In this document: one piece after another, positions 18,395 through 26,471 of the stretch | How positions within the stretch are numbered: the first letter of the stretch is position 1 | Layout of the letters: each line of letters starts with the position of its first letter | DNA from: Chloracidobacterium sp. | GTDB lineage: Bacteria; Acidobacteriota; Blastocatellia; Pyrinomonadales; Pyrinomonadaceae | Direction: 5' to 3' | Length of the DNA stretch: 64,000 bases | NCBI GenBank assembly: GCA_016712045.1 | Contig: JADJRV010000021.1 | Span: 1 to 64,000 of the forward strand | Made by a program: the position numbers and the translations under genes | The notes under the pieces: generated by a model | Seen by the model: only the letters and a program-made list of their open reading frames with translations | What the model was told of the DNA's origin: nothing | The model's database searches: none

Positions 18395-19625
18395 ACTCTT
18401 AGTAAGACCATTCGCTCGTATCGTCCCTTTGATGCCTTGTAGTATCTCAAACGCTTCTTTAGAAATTTTATGGTCGACATCGAGTACCACATAGCCGATC
18501 TCGTCGTTGGTTTTGAGATATTGGCCGGTGATGTTGATGCCGCCTTTTGAAAGACGCGAATTTATCTGGCCGAGCACGCCGGGGACGTTTTTGTGAATAT
18601 GCAGTATGCGGTGCGTGCCGGCTTGGGGCGGCAGGGAAACGGACGGCACGGTGTGCGACCCTTGCGAAATACCGAGTTCGAGATATTTGATGAGCTTCGC
18701 CGTCACGTCGAGGCCGATGTTTGCCTGCGCCTCTTCGGTAGAGCCGCCGATGTGCGGCGTCAGGATGACGTTTGGTAAATTTTGCAGCCCGCTCTCAAAT
18801 CTGTCGCCGTTCTTTTCGGGCTCGACCGGGAAAACATCGACCGCCGCACCCGAGAGTTTGCCGGAGGTCACGGCCTTACCAAAGCATCTAGTCAACCACA
18901 TCGCCGCGGCTGTAATTGAGCAGCACCGCACCTTTTTTGAGATTTTTGAGCATCACGGCGTCCATCATGTTTCGTGTCGTCGCGTCTGACGGGACGTGGA
19001 GCGTGACGATATCGGAGCTTTTCAAAAGCTCTTTTAGATCGCGTATCTGGCGGGCGTTGCCGTGCGGCAGCTTGGTCGCGGTGTCGTAATAGATGACGTT
19101 CATGCCAAGGGCCTCGGCCATGATCGATACTTGCGAACCGATATTGCCATAGCCGATGATGCCGAGCGTTTTGCCGCGCAGCTCAAACGAACCGGTCGCT
19201 TCTTTTAGCCATTCACCCCGATGAGCAGCGGCGTTCTTATCCGGGATCTTGCGTATCAGCATCACGCACAGCCCGATTATAAGCTCCGCGACCGAACGCG
19301 TGTTCGAATACGGCGCGTTAAAAACCGCGATGCCTTTTTTTGTCGCTGTCGCGAGATCGACCTGATTCACGCCAATGCAAAAACACCCGACCGCCACCAG
19401 CTTGTCGGCCGCATCAAGGACGTTCTTAGAAATATGCGTCTTTGACCGTATCCCAAGCAGATGAACGCCCTTCACGGCTTTGATCAGCTCAGCCTCGCTC
19501 AACGCACCGTTGATGCGTTTGACATCAGCATAGCCGCCAACACGCAGCTCCTCGACCGCCGCGTCCGAGATATTCTCGAGCAGCAGGATCTTGATCTTTG
19601 TGCGTGGATACGAAGTATTTGCCAT
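18389..19625 (-). CDS. serA: D-3-phosphoglycerate dehydrogenase (frameshifted)
   Basis: First committed step of serine synthesis: oxidises 3-phosphoglycerate with NAD+. Residues 1-245 contain the substrate domain (GIRSKTHISKNVLDAA), the NAD-binding GKTLGIIGYGNIGSQVSIMA and LHVPSDATTRNMM. An indel near 18890 is followed by GAAVDVFPVEPE and the catalytic-histidine segment VILTPHIGGSTEEAQ, then an ACT domain (ILHIHKNVPGVLGQINSRL) that normally binds serine for feedback control. Length of about 412 codons equals the E. coli-type short form. I choose ATG 19625, because the upstream extension to 19682 reads through a heptamer repeat. Confidence 0.92.
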
Positions 19626-19653
19626 AAAGAGACCGGGCCGATCGCCAGCCGCG

Positions 19654-19688
19654 ACTGACAACCGGCCACTGTCAACTGACAACCGATC
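19654..19688. repeat. Heptamer tandem repeat (ACTGACA/ACCGGCC type)
   Basis: Five consecutive 7-base units: ACTGACA, ACCGGCC, ACTGTCA, ACTGACA, ACCGATC. The 11-mer ACTGACAACCG recurs exactly 21 bases apart. It sits between serA and lpdA. Confidence 0.75.
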
Positions 19689-19702
19689 TTACATATGTAT
19701 CG

Positions 19703-21064
19703 TCAGATGGAGACGGTGGGGTGGGCGTGGATGATGCGGCCGAGTTCGTCGGCGGTGCATTCGAGGGCCATGGCGACGCAGGCTTCGGCAAGCAGCTCGG
19801 TCGCGTGCGGGCCGATGATGTGGACGCCGAGTACCTCGTCGTATTTTTTCTCGGCGACGATCTTTACAAAACCGTCGGTCTCGCCAAGGATGCGGGCCTT
19901 GCCCGATGCTGAGAACGGGAATTTGCCGACCTTAACGTCGTAACCGGCGGCTTTTGCTTTTTCTTCGGTCAGGCCGACGCTCGCGACTTCGGGGTCGCAA
20001 TAGGTGCAATTTGGCACGAGGTTTTGCTTGATCGGCTCGACCTTACGACCTGCGAGTTTTTCGACGACCAAGATGCCCTCTTTCGACGCGAGGTGAGCGA
20101 GCCACGCCGTGTCGATGACATCGCCGATGGCGAAAACGTTTGGTTCGTCGGTCTCGCAATATTCATTGACCTTGATTGTGCCGCGTGGGTTGACGACGAC
20201 TTTTGTGTTTTCAAGTCCGATGCCTTCGATCATCGGCATACGCCCGACGGCGACGAGCAGCATCTCAGCTTCGAGCGTAATGGTGTCGCCCTTGGCGTTT
20301 TTGCCAGAAACTTTTACGCCGCTTTTATTTTTTTCTAGTTTGTCGAGTTTTACGCCGGTCTCGCATTTGATGCCGGATTTTTTGAACGCACGGGCAAGCT
20401 CTTTCGATACGTCAGCGTCCTCGATCGGTACGATGCGGTCCATCAGCTCAACCACCGTCGTGTCGCAGCCAAAGCGGTGATATACGCTCGCAAACTCAAC
20501 GCCGACAGCTCCGGAGCCCATTACGATCAGTGATTTCGGCACTTTTGTGAGTTCCAGAATGTGGTCGGAATTTACTACCTGCTTTCCGTCGGTCTCAAAA
20601 CCAGGTATCGGACGCACGACCGAGCCGGTGGCGATGATGATATTTTTCGTCTCGATCGTCTCTTTTTTGCCGTCAGCCAGAGCGACCTCGACCTTGCCTT
20701 TTCCGATGATCTTGCCAAAGCCGTTAAATATCGTGGCCTTGTTCTTTTTCATCAGATAGGTCACGCCGGCGGAGTTTTTGGCGACAACGTCAGATTTGTA
20801 TTTTTGCACGCCTGCCCAGTCATAACTCAGGTCTTTGACCTTGAGGCCATAATTTTCAAAATGCCCGGCTTTGTCATAAAGATGAGCAGCGTTGAGCAAT
20901 GCCTTGGTCGGAATACACCCGCGCAGGCCGCAAGTTCCGCCCAGACGCGCGTCTTTTTCTTTCTCGATGATTGCTACTTTTAATCCAAGCTGTCCGGCGC
21001 GCACGGCGGCAACATAGCCGCCCGGCCCGGATCCGATGATCGTTACGTCAAATTGTTCTGCCAA
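19703..21064 (-). CDS. lpdA: Dihydrolipoyl dehydrogenase
   Basis: E3 flavoprotein that reoxidises dihydrolipoamide of 2-oxo acid dehydrogenase complexes. Visible are the FAD-binding IIGSGPGGYVAAVRAGQLG, the redox disulfide in GGTCGLRGCIPTKALLN (Cys pair five apart), the NAD-binding IVMGSGAVGVEFASVY, and EPNVFAIGDV. The catalytic His-Glu-type ending is cut short: the frame stops right after IIHAHPTVS. In the next frame HLTIHM leads to a stop at 19689, which looks like a normal E3 terminus, so a small deletion or indel near 19712 is likely. The start codon is TTG 21064 with a GAGG box 8 bases upstream. Its E2 partner could be 12000-13720. Confidence 0.93.
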   Translation of the reverse strand: MAEQFDVTIIGSGPGGYVAAVRAGQLGLKVAIIEKEKDARLGGTCGLRGCIPTKALLNAAHLYDKAGHFENYGLKVKDLSYDWAGVQKYKSDVVAKNSAGVTYLMKKNKATIFNGFGKIIGKGKVEVALADGKKETIETKNIIIATGSVVRPIPGFETDGKQVVNSDHILELTKVPKSLIVMGSGAVGVEFASVYHRFGCDTTVVELMDRIVPIEDADVSKELARAFKKSGIKCETGVKLDKLEKNKSGVKVSGKNAKGDTITLEAEMLLVAVGRMPMIEGIGLENTKVVVNPRGTIKVNEYCETDEPNVFAIGDVIDTAWLAHLASKEGILVVEKLAGRKVEPIKQNLVPNCTYCDPEVASVGLTEEKAKAAGYDVKVGKFPFSASGKARILGETDGFVKIVAEKKYDEVLGVHIIGPHATELLAEACVAMALECTADELGRIIHAHPTVSI

Positions 21065-21173
21065 TGTAGTGTCCTCGTGTTACCAATAAAAATAATTGCT
21101 ATTTACACATTATAGGCGTTTAGCGTGAGCCAATCTAGTTAAGCCTCTGCGAATTAGATTACAATAGCTGTAT

Positions 21174-21533
21174 ATGATACATTCCGAAGAATTTTTGGCC
21201 CTCGCACACGACGCTAAGAGCCAGGTTAAAGAATGCGATGTCGCCGAGGCACGTGAGCGTGTTGCCGGTGGAGCTGCACTGATCGACGTTCGCGAAGACA
21301 ACGAATTTGAGGCCGGACACGCCGCCGGAGCCAAACATATGTCACGCGGCATCATCGAACGCGACATTGTCCAGACCTTTCCCGACAAAGACACCGAACT
21401 TGTCCTATATTGCGGCGGCGGTTACCGCTCGGCTCTTTCGGCCGTAAATCTGCAAAAAATGGGCTACACCAACGTCATCTCGATGGACGGCGGCTGGGCG
21501 GCGTGGCAAGAATCGGGTGCTCCGGTCGAATAA
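21174..21533 (+). CDS. Single-domain rhodanese sulfurtransferase
   Basis: 119 residues, a full rhodanese fold. The active-site loop is YCGGGYRSALSAVNL, with the persulfide-carrying Cys first in a six-residue loop. IDVREDNEFEAGHAAGAKHM is the second signature. There is no signal peptide, so it is cytoplasmic. It transfers sulfane sulfur to thiols, cyanide or proteins. It stands at the left end of a run of sulfur genes and is followed 17 bases later by a methyltransferase gene in the same direction. Confidence 0.9.
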   Translation: MIHSEEFLALAHDAKSQVKECDVAEARERVAGGAALIDVREDNEFEAGHAAGAKHMSRGIIERDIVQTFPDKDTELVLYCGGGYRSALSAVNLQKMGYTNVISMDGGWAAWQESGAPVE

Positions 21534-21550
21534 AGCGGGTTCTTACACCA

Positions 21551-22237
21551 ATGGCAGAAAATAAAGAAGAGAGACGTGAGCGTCTGCGGGCAATGGCCGC
21601 CGAATTTGAAGCACGCGGCGATACGCTCGGTTGGTTTGAAGCCTTTTACAAAGAATCAGCAGGCGATATCGATCAGATACCGTGGGCCGATCTCGAGCCC
21701 AACAGTTATTTTCGTGCGTGGGCGGAATCGACCGGGCTCAAAGGCGACGGCCGCAAGGCTCTCGTAGTCGGCTGCGGACTTGGGGACGATGCGAAATACC
21801 TGCACGATCTGGGATTCGAGGTAACGGCTTTCGACATTTCGCCAACTGCGATCGAGTGGGCGAAGAAACTGTATGGCGACGCAGATATTCAATTTGAAAC
21901 CGCAGACCTTTTTGCACCGCCGCAAAATTGGGTCGGCGGATTCGACTTTGTGCTTGAGATCTATACGATCCAACCGCTGCCGCTACAAATGAGACCTCAG
22001 GTCATCGATGCGATCTCCGCTTTTGTTGCGAGCAAGGGAAAACTCGTCGTTGTGACACGCGGCCGCGAAGATGACGTTGAACCTGACGTTTTGCCGTGGC
22101 CGATGTCCCGCCAAGACCTTTCACGCTTTTTAGAGAAGGGCCTCACTCAAACCGACTTTGTCGTGATGCCGCCGGTTGATGAGGACGAGCCGCCGAGGTT
22201 TGTTGTCGAGTATGTCCGCAACAGCACTTCCTCTTAA
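21551..22237 (+). CDS. Class I SAM methyltransferase, TPMT-like
   Basis: 228 residues. The SAM site is KALVVGCGLGDDAKYL and VTAFDISPTAIEWAKK. The N-terminal helix and GWFEAFYKESAGD with the later IQPLPLQMRPQVIDAI recall the thiopurine/thiol methyltransferase branch. Given that it sits between rhodanese genes, methylation of sulfide or a small thiol is a reasonable guess, but no substrate residue proves it. Start ATG 21551 is chosen because the frame upstream overlaps the rhodanese. Its stop overlaps the stop of the convergent ArsR gene by four bases. Confidence 0.75.
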   Translation: MAENKEERRERLRAMAAEFEARGDTLGWFEAFYKESAGDIDQIPWADLEPNSYFRAWAESTGLKGDGRKALVVGCGLGDDAKYLHDLGFEVTAFDISPTAIEWAKKLYGDADIQFETADLFAPPQNWVGGFDFVLEIYTIQPLPLQMRPQVIDAISAFVASKGKLVVVTRGREDDVEPDVLPWPMSRQDLSRFLEKGLTQTDFVVMPPVDEDEPPRFVVEYVRNSTSS

Positions 22238-22569
22238 GAGAACATTGCACTACGATCGGAGAATTTTGCTTTTAGGCTGCCGCAGACGACATCGCACAAT
22301 TCGAAGACGGTCTGATCAGCGATCCGATAATAAACCGTGTTTCCGTCCTGGCGTTTGGCGACAAGGCCCTCGTCCTGAAGCATTTTAAGGTGTTTGCTGA
22401 CGTTCGGCTGGGTTGAATTCACTCCTTTCGTGACATTTGTCACACTCGATTCACCGTTTTCCAGATACTGTAATATTTGTAGGCGAATAGGCTCCGAAAG
22501 CACCTTAAATCTTGCGGCAACTACGTTTACGGCGTCTGACGACATTTTTTGATGTTTTTGTTTTTTCAT
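22234..22569 (-). CDS. ArsR-family repressor of the sulfur operon
   Basis: 111 residues. Winged-helix signatures: FKVLSEPIRLQILQYLENGE, NSTQPNVSKHLKMLQDEGL (recognition helix) and RQDGNTVYYRI (wing). The metal-binding CxC of the alpha3 helix is missing. Two cysteines, C92 and C96, lie in the last helix (FELCDVVCGSL). Persulfide-sensing ArsR proteins such as SqrR and BigR use a cysteine pair to form a tetrasulfide, but with one Cys near the recognition region, so this pair is differently placed. It is divergent from the rhodanese-DUF2892 gene, and the operator between them overlaps the promoter. Confidence 0.85.
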   Translation of the reverse strand: MKKQKHQKMSSDAVNVVAARFKVLSEPIRLQILQYLENGESSVTNVTKGVNSTQPNVSKHLKMLQDEGLVAKRQDGNTVYYRIADQTVFELCDVVCGSLKAKFSDRSAMFS

Positions 22570-22571
22570 AC

Positions 22572-22600
22572 TTGACAGTATAACGATATAGTTATATGCT
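22572..22600 (+). promoter_or_regulatory. Promoter and palindromic operator of the sulfur operon
   Basis: TTGACA (22572-22577) and TATGCT (22595-22600) are spaced by 17 bases, a strong sigma70-type promoter. The perfect palindrome TATAAC-GATATA-GTTATA (22579-22596) fills the spacer and touches the -10. Its position three bases from the divergent arsR start and its AT-rich dyad are typical of ArsR-family operators, so binding would block transcription of the operon and of arsR itself. Confidence 0.7.
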
Positions 22601-22644
22601 CATACACAGATCGAGTATATTACTTAGGAGAACAAATTACAAGA

Positions 22645-23190
22645 ATGACAATTAAACAAGCAACAGTGCATGAGATAAACGAGCTATTAGACGGAGGTGG
22701 CGAATGTCAGGTGATCGACGTCCGCGAGTTTTCTGAGTTTAATAGCGAGCGGATAGCCGATGCACAGCTGATGCCGCTTTCAAATTTTGAAAAGCACGCG
22801 GACGAGATCGACCACACAAAACCGGTCTATCTGATGTGCCGTTCGGGCAACCGGGCAAAAAATGCGGCCGAGAAGTTGGCAGCTAAAGGTTTTACGGATA
22901 TTCACGTGGTCGAAGGCGGTATGGTTGCGTGGGCCGGAGCAAATCTGCCGGTCGTTAAGGGCGAATCAAAGGTATGGTCGCTCGAACGGCAGGTGCGGTT
23001 TGCCGCCGGACTGTTTGTGTTGACCGGTGTGCTTTTGAGCCTGTTCGTCAGCCCGTATTTACTTTTGCTCACAGCTTTTGTAGGGGCGGGATTGATGTTC
23101 TCGGCGTTGACCGATACATGTGGGATGGGCATGATTTTAGCCAAAATGCCTTGGAATAAAGCTCCGGCAAGCTGCGAACCCGCGAAATAA
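22645..23190 (+). CDS. Rhodanese fused to DUF2892 membrane hairpin (YgaP-like)
   Basis: 181 residues. Residues 1-110 are a rhodanese domain with active-site LMCRSGNRAKNAAEKL. It is followed by two membrane helices (FAAGLFVLTGVLLSLFV and YLLLLTAFVGAGLMFSAL) and the conserved DTCGMGMILAKMPWN of DUF2892. The layout equals YgaP, an inner-membrane rhodanese. It would handle sulfane sulfur at the cytoplasmic face of the membrane, next to the TauE exporter encoded directly after it. First gene of the operon behind the ArsR operator; an AGGAG lies 14 bases before the start, which is long. Confidence 0.9.
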   Translation: MTIKQATVHEINELLDGGGECQVIDVREFSEFNSERIADAQLMPLSNFEKHADEIDHTKPVYLMCRSGNRAKNAAEKLAAKGFTDIHVVEGGMVAWAGANLPVVKGESKVWSLERQVRFAAGLFVLTGVLLSLFVSPYLLLLTAFVGAGLMFSALTDTCGMGMILAKMPWNKAPASCEPAK

Positions 23191-23198
23191 GGATCACG

Positions 23199-23960
23199 AT
23201 GTCAGTACTTTTTATCATTGGTTTGATCTTGAGCGCGGTCATCGGCCTGTCATTGGGGTTGATCGGCGGCGGCGGATCCATACTGACCGTTCCGATACTT
23301 GTCTATTTGCTCGGTGTTGGCCCGCACGAGGCGGTTCCGATGTCGCTGGCCGTTGTCGGGGCGACGAGTATTTTGGGCTCGTACATGCACTGGCGACGCG
23401 ACAATGTAGATATTTCGACCGGGCTGTTATTTGGAGTCGCGGGAATTGTTGGCGCTCTGCTGGGTTCGCCTCTGACCAAACTGGTTTCACCCGAGCTGCT
23501 CTTATTGATATTTGGCCTGTTGATGCTGGTCGTTGCGGTATCGATGATTTGGCGGCGAAAACACAAGATCAGCGGATCTACGCATAAACCCCATCCGGTC
23601 CAAGGCATTTTTGCGGGGCTAGGCGTTGGAGTTTTGACCGGATTTCTAGGTGTCGGCGGCGGATTTTTGATCGTTCCGGCGTTAGTTTTTTTCGGCGGGT
23701 TAAACATGAAAAAAGCGATCGGCACCTCGCTATTCGTCATCTTTCTCAACTGTGCCGCGGGTCTCGTTGGCCACATGAGCCAGAATGTTTTTGACTGGGG
23801 GCTGACGGGCATCGTGATGTCGCTCGCGGTCGCAGGAGCAATAATTGGGACGATCTTGTCACAACGAATCGCGGCACAACGTTTGCAGAGTTTATTTGCG
23901 GTTCTCGTTTTAGGGGTCGCAGCGTTCCTCGTAGTGAAAAACTACGCGGTAATTTTTTGA
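23199..23960 (+). CDS. TauE/SafE family sulfite/anion exporter
   Basis: 253 residues with about eight membrane helices. The two homologous halves each begin with a Gly-rich loop: GLSLGLIGGGGSILTVPIL and GVLTGFLGVGGGFLIVPAL, the TauE/SafE hallmark. Members export sulfite, sulfoacetate or related anions, or move thiosulfate. Beside a persulfide dioxygenase, whose product is sulfite, export of sulfite is the likely task. Start ATG 23199 has an AAGGA box and follows the rhodanese stop by 8 bases. Confidence 0.9.
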   Translation: MSVLFIIGLILSAVIGLSLGLIGGGGSILTVPILVYLLGVGPHEAVPMSLAVVGATSILGSYMHWRRDNVDISTGLLFGVAGIVGALLGSPLTKLVSPELLLLIFGLLMLVVAVSMIWRRKHKISGSTHKPHPVQGIFAGLGVGVLTGFLGVGGGFLIVPALVFFGGLNMKKAIGTSLFVIFLNCAAGLVGHMSQNVFDWGLTGIVMSLAVAGAIIGTILSQRIAAQRLQSLFAVLVLGVAAFLVVKNYAVIF

Positions 23961-24001
23961 AATTGGTAAAATACACACAGTTACTCAGGAGAACTAAAGT
24001 T

Positions 24002-25388
24002 ATGCAGTTCAAGCAATTTTATTTGGGATGTCTATCACACGCTTCGTATTATATTGGCTCTGACGGCGATGCGGCGATCATCGATCCGCAGCGGGATGTC
24101 CAGCAATATCTTGACGAAGCTGCCTCGCACGGCCAGCGGATCAAGTACATCATCGAGACGCATTCGCATGCCGATTTTGTCAGCGGGCATGTCGAGCTTG
24201 CCGCCAAAACCGGTGCCGAGATCGTTTACGGCCAGCGGGCGAATACGAAATTTCCGACCCACAAAGTGAATGACGGAGATGAACTGACCGTCGGCAAGAT
24301 CAAGCTCACATTTCTCGAAACCCCCGGCCACACGCCTGAGGGCATCACGATCATCGCCAAAGATACTGCGGACGATGCTGCCCCGCTAAAGATGTTTACC
24401 GGTGACACGCTCTTTATCGGCGATGTCGGTAGGCCCGACCTGATCGGCTCGGTCGGATTTTCGGCAGCCGAGATGGGCGGGATGCTCTATGACTCACTTC
24501 ACAACAGCATTCTCGCGTATCCGGACGATACGGAGGTTTATCCGGCGCACGGGGCGGGGTCGCTTTGCGGCAAATCGCTGTCAAAAGAGACCTGGTCCAC
24601 TCTTGGCGAACAGCGTAGATTTAACTATGCTCTCCAGCCGATGTCGAAAGAGGACTTTGTAAAGATCGTCGCCAGCGACCAGCCCTGAGGTGCCCGCTTA
24701 TTTTCCAAAGAGTGCGGCAAAAAACCTTGAGGGGTCGGCTCCGCTGACTGAGATCGTAAGGCCGCATGAGCTTTCGACTGATGAGATCCTGAGTTTTGAC
24801 GGTGTTGTGATCGACGTTCGTAAGAATTTTGAATACGGTGGCGGCCATATCCCAAACTCAATAAACATAGGACTTGGAGGGCAATTTGCTTCGTGGGCGG
24901 GAACGCTCATTCCGATCGGAACGCAGATCGCTATCGTTGCCCAGACTCAGGAACAGATCGACGAAGCCGTCATGCGGCTCGCTCGAGTCGGCCACGAAAC
25001 GGTCAGCGGATCTATCCTGATCGGCAATTACACCGGTGAGAAAAAAATGATCGAACAGGTATCGGTCGAGTTGGTGGCCGGGCTGACGCAGACCGAGAAA
25101 TATCTGCAGTTCGTCGATGTACGGAGACCGGGCGAGTACGACGCCGGCCACGCGACGCGAACTTGGAACGCTCCGCTCGACAAACTCGCTAACTTGGTCG
25201 ATAAACTGGACCCGGCGACGCCCGTTTACGTCATCTGTCAGGGTGGTTATCGTTCGAGCATCGGCACGAGCATTTTTGAGAACGCTGGTTTCCGAACAGT
25301 TTTTAATGTCACCGGCGGCACCGTCGCGTGGTTTGAGGCAGGGCTTGAAACCGAAGCAACGGCTACGGCGTGCGCCAGTTCGAAATAG
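24002..25388 (+). CDS. Persulfide dioxygenase-rhodanese fusion, CstB-like (frameshifted)
   Basis: An MBL-fold dioxygenase joined to two rhodanese domains, the layout of Staphylococcus CstB. MBL part, residues 1-225: iron ligands in H54-S-H56-A-D58, H110 in PGHTPEG, and TGDTLFIGDVGRPDL; also PAHGAGSLCGKSLS. First rhodanese: VVIDVRKNFEYGGGHIPNS, with no Cys in its loop (IAIVAQTQEQ), so inactive. Second: FVDVRRPGEYDAGHATRT and active CQGGYRSSIG. The reading breaks at 24684 where TGA interrupts ASDQP; dropping one T continues as EVPAYFPKSAAKN, so this is one gene. It oxidises glutathione or other persulfides to sulfite. Start ATG 24002 follows AGGAG by ten bases. Confidence 0.88.
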
Positions 25389-25397
25389 GAGCACAAG

Positions 25398-25841
25398 ATG
25401 AAATACATATTACTTTTTACGACCGCAATGATATTGCTTACGGGGTGTCAGAGCGCGTCGACAAGAAATACAGATTCGGGCGTGGCAAATGTCCCGACTG
25501 ACATCAAGGAAGTTTCGCCGACTGAGGCGCAGGCTGCCGTTTCTAAAGCTTATTCGCAGTTTATCGACGTTCGCACCGCTGAGGAATATGCCGGCGGGCA
25601 TGCTGCACGAGCCGTAAATGTCCCGCTCGACACTATCTCTTCAAAACTCGACACGCTCGAGAAAAATGAGCCGGTCTATCTGATCTGCCAGACGGGCAAT
25701 CGTTCGAAAAAGGCTGCGGCCATTCTTAAGGAATCCGGATTTAATAACGTTTTGAACGTGACGGGCGGCACTGTCGCGTGGCAAGCTGCCGGATTGCCAA
25801 TGGAGACAAAATCTCCGCACGGTGCCCCGACAGCAAAATAG
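25398..25841 (+). CDS. Rhodanese-domain lipoprotein
   Basis: 147 residues. The N-terminus is a lipoprotein signal with lipobox LLTGC (Cys at residue 17), so it is exported and acylated. The mature part is a single active rhodanese domain: FIDVRTAEEYAGGHAARAVN and LICQTGNRSKKAAAIL. It ends in VTGGTVAWQAAGLPM, almost identical in wording to the second rhodanese of the preceding gene, so the two probably share a recent origin. It would act on sulfane sulfur in the periplasm. An AGGAG box lies six bases before the start. Confidence 0.9.
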   Translation: MKYILLFTTAMILLTGCQSASTRNTDSGVANVPTDIKEVSPTEAQAAVSKAYSQFIDVRTAEEYAGGHAARAVNVPLDTISSKLDTLEKNEPVYLICQTGNRSKKAAAILKESGFNNVLNVTGGTVAWQAAGLPMETKSPHGAPTAK

Positions 25842-25853
25842 CGGGTCATCACA

Positions 25854-26471
25854 ATGGAAAAGAAAGAGCACTGGGAAAATGTCTACGCGACCAAATCTCA
25901 AGATCAGATGAGCTGGTACCGCGACCATCTCGATAATTCGCTAGAGCTGATAATACATACCGGTGTCGGAAAAGATGCCGCGATCATAGATGTAGGTGGC
26001 GGCAGTTCGACGCTGGTGGACGATCTGCTCGACAGAGGCTTTGCGGATGTTTCTGTTCTCGATATTTCAGGAGCGGCGATAGCGAAAAGTAAGGAGCGTC
26101 TCGGTGCGTCAGGGCAAATGGTCAATTGGATCGTAGCCGATATAACTGAGGCCGATCTGCCCGATGACCGCTTCGACGTTTGGCACGACCGGGCGGTGTT
26201 TCATTTCCTGACCTATCCTGATGATCGGCGCAAGTACGTCGATCTTGTAATGCGTGCGCTAAAACCGAACGGGCATCTCATCGTCGCGGCATTCGGGCTC
26301 GAAGGGCCGCAAAAATGCAGCGGCCTCGACGTTGTGAGATATAGCTCGGAGACGATGCAGGGCGAATTTGGCGAGCAATTTCAACTCATCCAAAGCCTCG
26401 ATGAAACCCACAATACGCCATTTGGAACGACACAGGAATTTATTTATTGCTATTTCAGGAAGGTTATATGA
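25854..26471 (+). CDS. Class I SAM methyltransferase in the sulfur operon
   Basis: 205 residues. SAM-binding IIDVGGGSSTLVDDLLD and VLDISGAAIAKSKERLG, then DRFDVWHDRAVFHFLTY. The N-terminal KEHWENVYATKSQDQMSWYR is a signature of a methyltransferase group often located in sulfur and arsenic loci; the substrate is not known. It follows the rhodanese lipoprotein by 12 bases and its stop overlaps the start of the next gene in ATGA, so it belongs to the same operon. Confidence 0.78.
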   Translation: MEKKEHWENVYATKSQDQMSWYRDHLDNSLELIIHTGVGKDAAIIDVGGGSSTLVDDLLDRGFADVSVLDISGAAIAKSKERLGASGQMVNWIVADITEADLPDDRFDVWHDRAVFHFLTYPDDRRKYVDLVMRALKPNGHLIVAAFGLEGPQKCSGLDVVRYSSETMQGEFGEQFQLIQSLDETHNTPFGTTQEFIYCYFRKVI

